64,000 nucleotides of DNA from CAYZWU01 sp964482235 (GCA_964482235.1 CAYZWU010000019.1:1-64000), one strand, 5' to 3'. Positions 15,622-24,437 are shown, counted from the first letter of the stretch. The notes: generated by a model from the letters alone, not told the origin. Numbers and translations: made by a program.

Positions 15622-17232
15622 CTATCTGGCGTATTCAACCACGCGCTTCTCACGGATCAGGGTCACGCGAACCTCGCCGGGATAGGAGAGCTCCTCCTCG
15701 ATCTTCTTGGCGATCTCCCGGCAGATATAGACAGTCGAATCGTCATCGACCTTCTCGGCATTGACCACAACGCGGACTTCCCGGCCCGCCTGAATGGCGA
15801 AAGCGTGATCCACTCCCTTGAAGGCCTTGGCAACGGATTCCAGCCTCTCGAGCCTCTTGATGTATTTCTCCATGGTCTCCCGGCGGGCGCCGGGGCGAGC
15901 GGCGGAGATGGCGTCCGAGACCTGGGTGATGACGGAAAAGATCGTATCGGGCTGCACGTCCTCGTGGTGCGAGGCGATGGAATTCACCACTTCCTTCCTC
16001 TCGCCGCAGCGGCGGGCGATGTCCGCACCGATCGTGGGGTGCCCGCCTTCCATTTCATGGTCGAGCGCCTTGCCGATATCGTGCAGGAGGCCGCAGCGCA
16101 GGGCAAGCTTGGGGCTGAGCTTCAGCTCTCCGGCGATGGCGGCGCCGATGTAGGCCACCTCGATCGAGTGCTTCAGGACGTTCTGGCCGTAGGATGTGCG
16201 GTATTTCAGCCTTCCGATCAGGCTGGTGATCTTGTTGTGGACGTTGTGGATATTCAGGTCGAGGAGGGTCTTCTTGCCTGTTTCCCGAATATCGTCATCC
16301 ACTTCCTTCTTCGTCTGCGCGACGAGCTCCTCGATCCGTGACGGATGAATCCGTCCGTCGAGGATCAGCTTCTCCAGGGAGCGGCGGGCGATCTCGCGCC
16401 TCACGTTGTCGAAGCAGGACACGACGATGACGCCGGGCGTGTCGTCCACGATGACGTCCACGCCTGTCGCCTTCTCGATGGCTCGGATGTTGCGGCCTTC
16501 CCGGCCGATGATCCGACCCTTCATCTCGTCGCTGGGGATATCCACCGTGGACACCAGGCTGTCCGCAGTGTAGGTGACGGCGCACCTCTGGATCGAGTCG
16601 CTGAGGAGCTTCTGCGTCAGCTTGTCGAGATCCTCTGTGAGCCTCTCCTGGACCTTTCGGATCCTGGCCGAGGCCTCGTTCTTCGTTTCCTGTTCGATCC
16701 GGGCCATCAGCCGTTCCTCGGCCGCCTCGCACGACATCTTCGAGATTTCCTGGAGGAGATCCATCTCCTGCTTGATCTTCTCCTCCAGATCGTTCTCCAG
16801 CTTGTCGAGATGCTGCTGCTGCTGGCCCAGCTTCTTCTCGCGATCGAGGACGTTCCGCTCGCTACGGCTCACGGCCCGGGCCTTCTTCTCGAGATGATCA
16901 TCCTTGCTCCGGAAGCGCTTTTCGTTCTCCCGGATCTCCTCCTTCAGCTCTTTTCTCTCTTTATCCAGGTCATCCCGGACTTTTTGAGCTTCCTCGTTGA
17001 TCTGGAGCTTGGCCTCGACCCTGGTCTTCTCGGCCTCGCGCTTGGCATCCTCGATGAGCCGCTGCATCTCGTTCCTGGCCCCCTTCCTGAGGGCCTTGAA
17101 ATAGAGCAGCGTGACGGCGCAGCCCGCGACGAGACCTGCACCCAAGGAGATATAGGTATTGGATGACATGATGAAAGAGGACGTTCCGGCTTCCGAAGCA
17201 AGCCACAACGCCGGATATGCTGCATGTAACAT
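15622..17232 (-). CDS. rny: Ribonuclease Y
   Basis: RNase Y is a membrane-anchored endoribonuclease that starts mRNA decay. The order is: N-terminal membrane segment (SLGAGLVAGCAVTLLYFKAL), a long charged coiled coil (about 60-220), a KH domain (MKGRIIGREGRNIRAIE with the GxxG loop GREG), then an HD domain (CGLLHDIGKA, and later SIASHHEDV). The ATG at 17232 has an excellent GGGAGG four bases upstream and gives 536 residues. An alternative ATG at 17169 gives 515 residues and a more usual N-terminus but lacks a good ribosome-binding site. It is the first gene of the rny-ymdB-ispA-nadK-truD run. Confidence 0.94.
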   Translation of the reverse strand: MLHAAYPALWLASEAGTSSFIMSSNTYISLGAGLVAGCAVTLLYFKALRKGARNEMQRLIEDAKREAEKTRVEAKLQINEEAQKVRDDLDKERKELKEEIRENEKRFRSKDDHLEKKARAVSRSERNVLDREKKLGQQQQHLDKLENDLEEKIKQEMDLLQEISKMSCEAAEERLMARIEQETKNEASARIRKVQERLTEDLDKLTQKLLSDSIQRCAVTYTADSLVSTVDIPSDEMKGRIIGREGRNIRAIEKATGVDVIVDDTPGVIVVSCFDNVRREIARRSLEKLILDGRIHPSRIEELVAQTKKEVDDDIRETGKKTLLDLNIHNVHNKITSLIGRLKYRTSYGQNVLKHSIEVAYIGAAIAGELKLSPKLALRCGLLHDIGKALDHEMEGGHPTIGADIARRCGERKEVVNSIASHHEDVQPDTIFSVITQVSDAISAARPGARRETMEKYIKRLERLESVAKAFKGVDHAFAIQAGREVRVVVNAEKVDDDSTVYICREIAKKIEEELSYPGEVRVTLIREKRVVEYAR

Positions 17233-17688
17233 GATTCCTCCCGGACTGCCTTTTGAAGGAGCACAAGCTCGGTACACTTAGCACCGGCGTCTCCTTCGGA
17301 GGCAAAACTCCAAGCAGCTCCTGCCAAGCGGGGAGTCTGGAAGGAAGAGAGGCGGGACTCGGAAGCTGATTATCGCCGACGACACTCGGGCATTGGATAG
17401 AAAACCACGTCACAGCCCTCTCAAAAATTTTCGAGACAGCTGCGCTGCAGATCCGATCAAACCCGAAAAGAACTTTGTTATCCCTTTTTGCGATAACATA
17501 TTACGCCGACTCAATATTCAGATTCCCGTAATCATGATTGTCTGATGATTCAGACAGGGTTGCGCCTCAAATCTATTCAAACTCAGCAACCCGCAAGACA
17601 GTGGGGTTATGAGCAAACTATTTCGATGATGAGAGGATATTATGAGAAAATTCTATTGTCAAGCCTCGTTATTTCCCCTTGTTTCCTC
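17233..17688. other. 456-bp intergenic region upstream of rny
   Basis: No credible gene is seen. The stretch is more AT-rich than its surroundings between about 17450 and 17690. It contains an inverted repeat (17476-17498) and, on the minus strand, a TTGACA (17657-17662) whose best -10 (TATCCT, 17-bp spacing) is mediocre. It must carry the rny promoter and the end of the upstream minus-strand transcript, but no clear terminator hairpin with a T tract was found. An untranslated regulatory leader or small RNA is possible and not demonstrated. Confidence 0.5.
17476..17498. promoter_or_regulatory. Inverted repeat upstream of rny (possible operator)
   Basis: TGTTATC and GATAACA form 7-bp arms separated by 9 bases (CCTTTTTGC). 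The spacing is suited to a dimeric regulator or a small hairpin. It lies about 250 bases before the rny start. Confidence 0.25.
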
Positions 17689-19047
17689 TTAGTCCTCCTT
17701 CAGGAAAGCGAAGGCCTGGCCGCGCCAGAGCTCGGGATCGATGCTCGGTATGTTCCAGTTCAATTTCCCGTCGTAGAAGGGGGTTTGCTTTCCGCCGTAT
17801 CCGATCGTTCCATCTTCGAAGTGGAGCATGAGGAACCGGTCCCTCGGATAGAGAAGCATCGTGCACCTGTCGGCGTTCACGCTGCTCTTCAGCGTCCCGG
17901 ATGTCTCGTATCGCTCGATGGTCACTCCCCTCAGGCAGCTCTCCTCCACGGAATCGATCTTCACGAAGCGGTATTCCCGGCCCTTGTCGCGCTCCAGGAG
18001 TGCGTTGATCCGTGCCAGAATCCCGCCCGGATCGTTCTTTTCAGGCTTCGATTCGAGGGGGACAAGCCCGAGGAGCCGCCTCAGGTCCTGATCGATCACG
18101 GTGTCGAGGGAATCGATCCGGAACGTGATCGCCACGTCACCCTCGTCAAGAGGCTGCGAAGTCCCGCCCGGGGGACAGAAGGTCCCGCCCTCCCTCGATC
18201 GGATTTCCACGACCTTGCCGTTTCGGGCAACATCGAGCTGTTCCGGTAGAACCACAACGGACTTTTCCCCCTTGAAGCTCTGGTAGACCAGAGTGGGCTC
18301 GACGAGGACTCTTTCCTTCAGACCATGGCAGCCCACGATCTTGATGTTCTTCTCCCCCGAATCGGCCAGGATCGAATTCAGCTCCTTCAGAGCTTCGCTA
18401 AGGTCTCCAACCTCTTTGTTTTCAGCAGGTTCAGGAACTCCTACGTTATTCTTTGCCGCGCCTTTGCCCCCTTCCGACAGAGCTGTCTCATCAAGGTCGG
18501 CATCCGCCTTCCCGGATTCCGCCGCAGGCTGATCGCTCGGATCTCCCAGACCCTCGTAGAGTTTTCTCATCTCCTCGAGCTCGACCCGCTTGCGATCCAG
18601 ATGGACGGCAAGCTCACGTTCCCGGCGGTCCAGCTCGAGGACCTTGCTCTCCGAGGTGGCCAGCATCCGCCGCATCTCCTCATCTCTCTGCTTCAGCTCC
18701 ATGTTCTCCTTCTGGAGGTCCTTTCCCTGCTCCAGTTCGTGCCGGACCACATCGGCCACGGCCTGACCGAAGCCGGGGATCCCTTCCGCGATGGATGACT
18801 GGAGGTCCTCTCCGGATTGACGGACGAAAAGAACGAAAAAGACGATCAGGCAGAGGAATGCAGCGGAATAGAGGGCTGCGATCCAGAAGATGAAGCTCTT
18901 CAGGCGAGCGTTCTGAGCGGCAAGCTGTCGCAGGCTATCCAGGCTCTCCTTCATCAAGCCCTCCTGGGCGGCAGTATCGGCCTGGGCATTTGCACCGGCT
19001 CCTTCACGTTCCGGTGAATCCGGCGAGCTTTTCGGAGATTTTGACAT
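17689..19047 (-). CDS. Membrane-anchored coiled-coil protein of unknown function
   Basis: The protein has 452 residues: a short polar N-terminus, one strong transmembrane segment (about 51-75, SFIFWIAALYSAAFLCLIVF), a coiled coil (about 100-170, rich in E, K, R and L: KENMELKQRDEEMRRMLA), a low-complexity linker, and a folded C-terminal half without recognised motifs. The topology is type II, with the C-terminal domain likely periplasmic. The ATG at 19047 follows CAGGAG. The gene downstream of it on this strand is rny, 456 bases away. No family is assigned. Confidence 0.75.
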   Translation of the reverse strand: MSKSPKSSPDSPEREGAGANAQADTAAQEGLMKESLDSLRQLAAQNARLKSFIFWIAALYSAAFLCLIVFFVLFVRQSGEDLQSSIAEGIPGFGQAVADVVRHELEQGKDLQKENMELKQRDEEMRRMLATSESKVLELDRRERELAVHLDRKRVELEEMRKLYEGLGDPSDQPAAESGKADADLDETALSEGGKGAAKNNVGVPEPAENKEVGDLSEALKELNSILADSGEKNIKIVGCHGLKERVLVEPTLVYQSFKGEKSVVVLPEQLDVARNGKVVEIRSREGGTFCPPGGTSQPLDEGDVAITFRIDSLDTVIDQDLRRLLGLVPLESKPEKNDPGGILARINALLERDKGREYRFVKIDSVEESCLRGVTIERYETSGTLKSSVNADRCTMLLYPRDRFLMLHFEDGTIGYGGKQTPFYDGKLNWNIPSIDPELWRGQAFAFLKED

Positions 19048-19098
19048 CGAATCGACTCCTGTTTCCCTGAATCGACAAACGGTACCAGATATCGAATC

Positions 19099-19668
19099 TC
19101 ACTGGGCGAGATCAGCCAGGAGCTTCATCTCCTCCATCGTGGGATTGCCGAGAAAGGAGCTCCACAGCCGCTCCGGAACCTTTCGGACCGGCAGGCGCTG
19201 GTCCTCCCCTCCTCGAACCAGCACCACGGCGGCATCCCGGGACTCTCCTTTCGGATCATCGAAGGCCATGTGGATCCTGGTCCAGCATTGCGGCGGCAGG
19301 CTGCCCTCGGGGCAGGCTGATGCCAGCAGATCGAGAGTGCCGTTCGTCTTCCCTCCATCAATCGACTGGAGGAATCGGATCGGCGCCCTTCCGGAAGGAA
19401 GATCAAGGAAAAAGGAAATCCCGACTTCAGGGACGGGGCACGGATCTTCAGAAAAGTTGTATATCCTCAGGTAGACATGCCTGCGTTCGGCACCGCGTCC
19501 TCCCAGCTCCGGAAATTCGATGAAAAGAGCGCAATAATCGGTCATGGCGGCGTGGGCAACACGCACCTCGACGCCAGCCTGATCTTTGACGACGCGATGG
19601 GGCTCTGTCTTCTCTTTTTCATTGCAGGAGATTGCAGGGAGGAGAAGAAAAAAAGCGAGGAGCATCAC
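19099..19668 (-). CDS. Possible separate lipoprotein translated from inside the DUF2062 fusion
   Basis: Within the fusion frame, AAGGAG (19675-19680) stands 6 bases before GTG 19668, which opens MMLLAFFLLLPAISCNEKEK. This is a standard lipoprotein signal peptide: hydrophobic core, lipobox with cysteine, then a polar region. The product would have 189 residues. All signals of an independent gene are present, yet no stop codon separates it from the preceding domain. It may be made both ways. This is an alternative reading of the fused gene, not an additional locus. Confidence 0.45.
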   Translation of the reverse strand: MMLLAFFLLLPAISCNEKEKTEPHRVVKDQAGVEVRVAHAAMTDYCALFIEFPELGGRGAERRHVYLRIYNFSEDPCPVPEVGISFFLDLPSGRAPIRFLQSIDGGKTNGTLDLLASACPEGSLPPQCWTRIHMAFDDPKGESRDAAVVLVRGGEDQRLPVRKVPERLWSSFLGNPTMEEMKLLADLAQ

Positions 19669-20253
19669 GATCTTCTCCTTCGATCCCGCCGGCTTCTCAT
19701 CGGCCGCCTGGTCCTGCTCCGCAGCGGCTCGAGCGGCATCGGCCTCCGCCGTCAGTGCCAGGTACCGGGCCCGCCGCTCCATCTTGAGCGCCTGCCGTTT
19801 GGCGCGGTGGCGGTTCAGCATGATCTTTGTCAGCGGGTACGTCGGTATCGAGACGACCAGGGCGACGAGAAGGGATCCGGTCCACAACGGGACACCGAAG
19901 TTATTCATCACCACCGCCAGCGTCGCGAAGAATCCCTGGTCCTCCCCTCCCTTGAACAGCTGGCTGAATTTTTCGAAGGTCCCTGTCTCCTCTCCGATCA
20001 ACCTGGTGCCGAGGCAGTAGTAGCCGTAATACATCGGCAGGAATGTCACGGGGTTCGATATCCAGCAGAGAATCACGGCGATGATGCGGTTTGCGTGGAT
20101 CAGGGTTCCGATCAGGAGCACCAGCACCATCTGAAAACCCACAGTAGGCGTGAGGCCGATGAAAACACCCAGCGCAACTCCAAGTGCAATCGAATGCACA
20201 CTGTCGTTGAGAATGAAGATGGGGCGTATCAGCTTTTTATAAAGGTATGACAG
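19099..20253 (-). CDS. DUF2062 membrane protein fused to a lipoprotein-like domain
   Basis: Residues 1 to about 140 match DUF2062 small membrane proteins: YLYKKLIRPIFILNDS, then HSIALGVALGVFIGLTPTVG, WISNPVTFLPMYY and a last helix before a basic tail. CTG at 20253 is proposed as start because it follows TGAGGG by 6 bases and restores the N-terminal helix of the family; the GTG at 20199 cuts it off. After a charged linker the same frame continues into a hydrophobic stretch with a lipobox (FFLLLPAISC) and a 170-residue domain of unknown fold. Either this is a true fusion, or a stop between two genes has been lost. Total 384 residues. Confidence 0.7.
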   Translation of the reverse strand: MSYLYKKLIRPIFILNDSVHSIALGVALGVFIGLTPTVGFQMVLVLLIGTLIHANRIIAVILCWISNPVTFLPMYYGYYCLGTRLIGEETGTFEKFSQLFKGGEDQGFFATLAVVMNNFGVPLWTGSLLVALVVSIPTYPLTKIMLNRHRAKRQALKMERRARYLALTAEADAARAAAEQDQAADEKPAGSKEKIVMLLAFFLLLPAISCNEKEKTEPHRVVKDQAGVEVRVAHAAMTDYCALFIEFPELGGRGAERRHVYLRIYNFSEDPCPVPEVGISFFLDLPSGRAPIRFLQSIDGGKTNGTLDLLASACPEGSLPPQCWTRIHMAFDDPKGESRDAAVVLVRGGEDQRLPVRKVPERLWSSFLGNPTMEEMKLLADLAQ

Positions 20254-20327
20254 CGCTATCCCTCAAAGCCCGGACCGAGCCGCCGATCAGCACGACACCC
20301 GGCAAGCGTACCGATCCGATGCATCTG

Positions 20328-21146
20328 CTACCACTTGGGCTTGTTCTTGTTGTTGTTGTACCACTTCTCCCACTCTTCGGCAGTATCGAAGTTTGCCGGA
20401 GTCAGTGCGCGAAGGGCTTCACTGAAGGGCACCTCGAGTTGGTTCAGCTTGTCGCGGTAATCTGTGCGCTTGGGATTTGCCAGGGAGAGCGCATTGATAT
20501 TGGCGAAGACCTTGACCAGTTCCTTGACAACGGGCTTGCGCACCTTGAGGCGAGAATCAGCAAAGCAGGACAGGGCCTTGCAGGACGCCCGAATGATTTC
20601 CCAGTCATCGTCCCATAGCAGCTCGCTGAGCGGCTTGATGGCGGAAACCTGCTTGGTGAAACCGATCGCCTCGACGATGGTCACCTTGACCTTGCGAATC
20701 TCCGTTTCGATCGGCTTCTCCTTGGACTTTTCCTTGCTGGGCCGGACCTTGAAATTCTTGTGATTCAATCCGTGGAGAAGTGCGTCCTTCCCTTCCTTCC
20801 CCATATCGGCCAGGGCGCCGGACGCCGTTATGAGAAAGGAGAGATCTTTGGGCAGGCGCTTGATGTCGTACGCCTTCCGGATAGCTTTGACGATCTTTTT
20901 CTGTTCGGCCGGCTTCGCGGTCTTGTATCTGCCGTGCAGCATTCGAACGAGATTCATGATTCGCTGCACGTCCATGTCCTTCTTGGCCTTGTAGAGAGAC
21001 GTCAACTGCTTGCAGAGGGAGTCCACCGACTCCACCGCCTCATCGTCGGCGGCCTGGGGCAGCGCCGCGTGTCCTGTTGCGGGCGAGGCGAGAAGGAAAA
21101 GGGCAAGGAAAATGATGATGCTCGATGAACGACGCAGACCGATCAT
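20328..21146 (-). CDS. Secreted HEAT-repeat-like protein
   Basis: The 272-residue protein has a signal peptide (SSSIIIFLALFLLASPATGHA) and an all-helical body. HEAT-like units appear at IKPLSELLWDDDWEIIRASC and KVRKPVVKELVKVFANIN. The C-terminal FDTAEEWEKWYNNNKNKPKW has the W-x-x-W/Y-x-x-N-K ending that follows HEAT repeats in many planctomycete exported proteins; the HEAT-VWA gene at 33.3 kb has a related motif (DPEVWQKYWDRVK). The ATG follows GAGGATTG. It is likely a protein-binding scaffold outside the inner membrane. No enzymatic motif. Confidence 0.75.
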   Translation of the reverse strand: MIGLRRSSSIIIFLALFLLASPATGHAALPQAADDEAVESVDSLCKQLTSLYKAKKDMDVQRIMNLVRMLHGRYKTAKPAEQKKIVKAIRKAYDIKRLPKDLSFLITASGALADMGKEGKDALLHGLNHKNFKVRPSKEKSKEKPIETEIRKVKVTIVEAIGFTKQVSAIKPLSELLWDDDWEIIRASCKALSCFADSRLKVRKPVVKELVKVFANINALSLANPKRTDYRDKLNQLEVPFSEALRALTPANFDTAEEWEKWYNNNKNKPKW

Positions 21147-21275
21147 ATTTCAATCCTCATTACTGCTGCCCGCCGGGTCGGGAACGACATGCGTTGCAGG
21201 GAATCGAATCCCTGTGATCGAGTTCCGGATGGAGACGGACAATCGATTGATTCCGGATCAGCGAAACAGGTTCTC

Positions 21276-21303
21276 ATGGTATCATGATCAACAGGTCTGT
21301 CAA
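21276..21303 (-). promoter_or_regulatory. Promoter of the secreted HEAT protein
   Basis: On the minus strand a perfect TTGACA (21298-21303), a 16-bp spacer and TACCAT (21276-21281) precede the gene by about 130 bases. The region is shared with the divergent recombinase gene, whose ATG is 20 bases away on the other side. Confidence 0.5.
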
Positions 21304-21323
21304 GAAATGCGGGAGGTTGGGGC

Positions 21324-22262
21324 ATGGCCCGGCAGAAAGCACCGATGAAGAGAACGATCGAGGAGTTCCTGCGGCATCTCGCGAGGGAGAGGAACCTCTC
21401 GGAACACACGATCCGCAACTACCGGTCCGACCTCCTCCAGTTCACCGAACATCTCGCCGGACATGGAATTAACAGGCCGGACGAGGTTGACCACCTTGCG
21501 ATCCGGGGTTTTCTTGCCTACCTGCGGCGTTCAGACGACGAGAAAGCGAGAAAACGGACCACGGTGGCTCGGAAGGTCTCGGCGCTGAGGAGCTATTTCC
21601 GCTACCTGATCCGGAACGAAACGATCACCCGCGACCCTTCAGGCCTGATCAGGACTCCGAGAAAACCGAGAAACCTGCCCGGCTTCCTGACGGAAAAAGA
21701 GGTGGACCGGCTCCTCACCGCCATCAGCGGAAGCAGCTTCATCGCCTGCCGGGACAAGGCCCTCGTGGAGACGCTCTACTCGACAGGGATGCGTGTCAGC
21801 GAACTGGTCGGCACGAACCTCACCGACCTCGACAGCCGCGGCGGCTATGTCAGGATCCGGGGCAAGGGACGCCGCGAGCGTCTCGGGATGCTCGGGCAGC
21901 CGGCTCTTGCCTCGATACGGGATTATCTCCAGGCCAGGAGCTCCATGATCCGCCTGAGAAAGGCCTTCCCGACGGAGGCGCTTTTCCTCAACGCCCGTGA
22001 AGCCAGGCGGCTCACGTCGCGCAGCGTGGGCCGGATCATCAAGGGATATCTCCTCGAGGCAGGGTTGAATCCCGATCTCTCTCCCCACTCCCTGCGGCAC
22101 TCCTTTGCCACGCACATCCTGAACCGGGGCGCCAATCTCAGGGAGGTCCAGGAACTCCTGGGGCACAAGCGGATCTCGAGCACGCAGATCTATACACATC
22201 TGGGACTCGATGAGCTCAGGAGAATCTACCGGCGGGCGCATCCTCGATCAGGCGGCCGCTGA
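21324..22262 (+). CDS. Tyrosine recombinase of the XerC/XerD type
   Basis: This 312-residue protein has the SAM-like N-terminal DNA-binding domain (about 10-95) and the catalytic domain with the full active set: Arg157 (STGMRVSEL), Lys181, His255 and Arg258 (PHSLRHSFATH), His281 (LLGHKRIS) and the nucleophile Tyr290 (TQIYTH). Length and motifs match chromosomal Xer enzymes that resolve chromosome dimers, not phage integrases. The ATG at 21324 follows GGGAGG. XerC and XerD cannot be told apart safely here, and no partner gene lies in the window. Confidence 0.9.
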   Translation: MARQKAPMKRTIEEFLRHLARERNLSEHTIRNYRSDLLQFTEHLAGHGINRPDEVDHLAIRGFLAYLRRSDDEKARKRTTVARKVSALRSYFRYLIRNETITRDPSGLIRTPRKPRNLPGFLTEKEVDRLLTAISGSSFIACRDKALVETLYSTGMRVSELVGTNLTDLDSRGGYVRIRGKGRRERLGMLGQPALASIRDYLQARSSMIRLRKAFPTEALFLNAREARRLTSRSVGRIIKGYLLEAGLNPDLSPHSLRHSFATHILNRGANLREVQELLGHKRISSTQIYTHLGLDELRRIYRRAHPRSGGR

Positions 22263-22303
22263 CCCTGTTCCGTCGTGCCGATCGACAGGCGTCGTGCGGG
22301 CTC

Positions 22304-24349
22304 TCAGGTCAGAAGGCCCTTGATCTCCTTCTCCTGGCCGAGGAGAAGGAGGTTGTCGCCAAGGCGGATCGTGTAGTCGGGCCTCGGCACGATCTGCCTC
22401 GGTTCGCCCGGGGCAGAGCCCTCCTCCGCCGAGATCACCATCATCACCTGCAGGCCGTGCCGCTTTCTCAGGTCGAGGGCGGCCAGCGTGCGGCCGGCCA
22501 TCCAGCCGGGGGCCTCGACCTCGGCGATGGCGATCCCGCCGGGGAGCATGACCGGTTCGGTCGATCCTTCCTGTTCGAGGCCCAGGCGGACCCCGCTCAC
22601 CGCATCGCGCTTCAGGATCTCGCCGTTGTAGGCGTTGATCAGAGCCCTGCGGGTCACCACACCGAGAAGCCGTCCACCCTCTCCCCGCTCCACCACGGGA
22701 AACTCGTCCCTGTTATGGTGGCCGAAGAGGAACATCACCTTGTCCAGTTTCTCGTCCGGATGGATCAGGGGAATATCGTCCTTCATGATGTCTCGGGCGA
22801 TCAGCAGATCCTTCAGCATGTCCCCTTCCACCAGGGCGGCAGGGAGATCCTCCACGGCCACGGCACCCTTGAACCGGTCCCGGGTATCCTTGACATAGAA
22901 GTACTGATCCGACTTTTCCACCATGAGGTGCAGCATCTCTCCCAGCTGCGTCTTGTCGTTGATCGCCACGTACCTGGAAGAGTAGATCCCCTCGACGTCC
23001 AGGGCGGCGAGGAGGTTGATGTCGCGTCCCTTCATCAGGTTGACCCCTCTGCGGGCCAGCTTCAACGTGTAGATCGAGTGCCTGTTGATCCGCGTGGCGA
23101 TCGTGTTGCCGATGATGCAGGCCAGCATCAGCGGAAGGATGATCTTGTAGTCTCCCGTCATCTCGAAGATGATCATGATCGATGTGAGGGGCGAGCGGGT
23201 GGCCGCGGCCACGAGGGCTCCCATGCCGACCAGCGCGTAGGCGCCCGGCGTGGCGGTCAGGGTGGGGAACAGGGAATGGAACAGGTGCCCCAGCCCGCCG
23301 CCGAGAAGGGCGCCCATGAAAAGGGAAGGCGCAAAAACTCCTCCCGACCCCCCACCGCCGAGGGTCAGGCTCGTTGCGATCAGCTTGATCCCCATGAAGA
23401 GAAACAGGAATCCCCAGGGCAGAATCTCGTCGTTCAGCGCCTGGTCGACGGTCTCGTACCCCACGCCGAAGATGCGGGGGCAGTAGAGGCCGATCGCACC
23501 GATCATCAGCCCGCCCAGAACGGGCTTGATGTACTCGGGAATCCTGATCTTGTCGAACATGTCCTCGGAGAAATACACCGATTTGATGTAGATCACGGCG
23601 ACCACGGCGGAAGCGATCCCGAGAATGGGATAGGTCAGCAGCTCGAAGGGCGTGACCATCCCGTAGCTCACCTTGATCTCGAAGGCGGGAAAGTCGCCCA
23701 CGAAATGGCGCGATACCGCCGTGGCGATCACGGAGGAGATCACGATCGGGGTGAACCGGCGCACCCCGAAGTCGCCCAGGATCACCTCGAGGGCAAAAAG
23801 CGCCCCGGCCACAGGAGCGTTGAAGGTGGCGGCGATGCCGGCTGCGGCGCCGCAGCCGACCAGCGTCCGCATCTTCGTCCGGGGCAGCTTCAGGATCTGT
23901 CCCATGGCGGAACCGATGGCCGATCCGATCTGCACGATCGGCCCTTCCCGCCCCACCGAGCCGCCCGTCCCGATCGTCACGGCCGACGCGAGCGACTTGG
24001 CGACAACGATCCTCTTCCGGATCACGCCCTGCTTCGTGGCCACGGCGTCCATCACCTCTGGCACGCCGTGCCCCTTGGCCTCGCGGGCAAAGAAGTAGAC
24101 GATCGGCCCGACCACGGCGCCGCCCGCGGCCGGAACGAGAAGCACATGCCACCACTCGAGCCTCTCCAAGAGACTGAGCGAATAGTCTGGATCGCCGTAA
24201 GCGGTGGCCTGAACGAACTCGATCAGCTCGCGGAAGAGAATCGCGCCGAATCCGCCCAGCACGCCGATCACGGCGGCCACGCACATGAGGAATCCGTGCT
24301 CGGAAGCCTGGAGACGATGGTAGATCGATCTCGTCAGACCGCTTGCCAT
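22304..24349 (-). CDS. ClC-family chloride channel with CBS and TrkA-C domains
   Basis: The protein has 681 residues: the ClC membrane domain (about 1-430), two CBS motifs (about 450-590), then a TrkA-C/RCK_C-like domain (about 600-680, PGWMAGRTLAALDLRKRHGL). Selectivity motifs are GHGVP (93-97; the common GSGIP serine is histidine), GREGP (133-137, with gating Glu135) and GGGGSGGVFAPSLF. In FNAPVAGALFALEVI the position of the internal proton glutamate of E. coli ClC (E203) is Val189, as in animal ClC channels. This favours passive anion conduction over H+ exchange. The CBS/TrkA-C tail suggests gating by a nucleotide. Confidence 0.9.
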   Translation of the reverse strand: MASGLTRSIYHRLQASEHGFLMCVAAVIGVLGGFGAILFRELIEFVQATAYGDPDYSLSLLERLEWWHVLLVPAAGGAVVGPIVYFFAREAKGHGVPEVMDAVATKQGVIRKRIVVAKSLASAVTIGTGGSVGREGPIVQIGSAIGSAMGQILKLPRTKMRTLVGCGAAAGIAATFNAPVAGALFALEVILGDFGVRRFTPIVISSVIATAVSRHFVGDFPAFEIKVSYGMVTPFELLTYPILGIASAVVAVIYIKSVYFSEDMFDKIRIPEYIKPVLGGLMIGAIGLYCPRIFGVGYETVDQALNDEILPWGFLFLFMGIKLIATSLTLGGGGSGGVFAPSLFMGALLGGGLGHLFHSLFPTLTATPGAYALVGMGALVAAATRSPLTSIMIIFEMTGDYKIILPLMLACIIGNTIATRINRHSIYTLKLARRGVNLMKGRDINLLAALDVEGIYSSRYVAINDKTQLGEMLHLMVEKSDQYFYVKDTRDRFKGAVAVEDLPAALVEGDMLKDLLIARDIMKDDIPLIHPDEKLDKVMFLFGHHNRDEFPVVERGEGGRLLGVVTRRALINAYNGEILKRDAVSGVRLGLEQEGSTEPVMLPGGIAIAEVEAPGWMAGRTLAALDLRKRHGLQVMMVISAEEGSAPGEPRQIVPRPDYTIRLGDNLLLLGQEKEIKGLLT

Positions 24350-24437
24350 CTTTGCTGACCCCTGACTGAACGATTAGGCCGCTTTCGTGGACCTGGTGAA
24401 ACCGAAAACACAAACCGACAAGCAAGATAACCGCCGG

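Noticed and set aside
17657..17662. TTGACA on the minus strand as the rny promoter
   Set aside because: The best -10 at proper spacing (TATCCT) is weak and the site is over 400 bases from the start, so it is only mentioned under the intergenic region.
21324..22262. Xer recombinase as a sign of a mobile element
   Set aside because: Its length and motifs are those of chromosomal XerC/D, and no tRNA, repeats or phage genes lie beside it.
22457..24358. A 633-codon open frame opposite the ClC gene
   Set aside because: No family features; the minus strand carries clear ClC, CBS and TrkA-C motifs.
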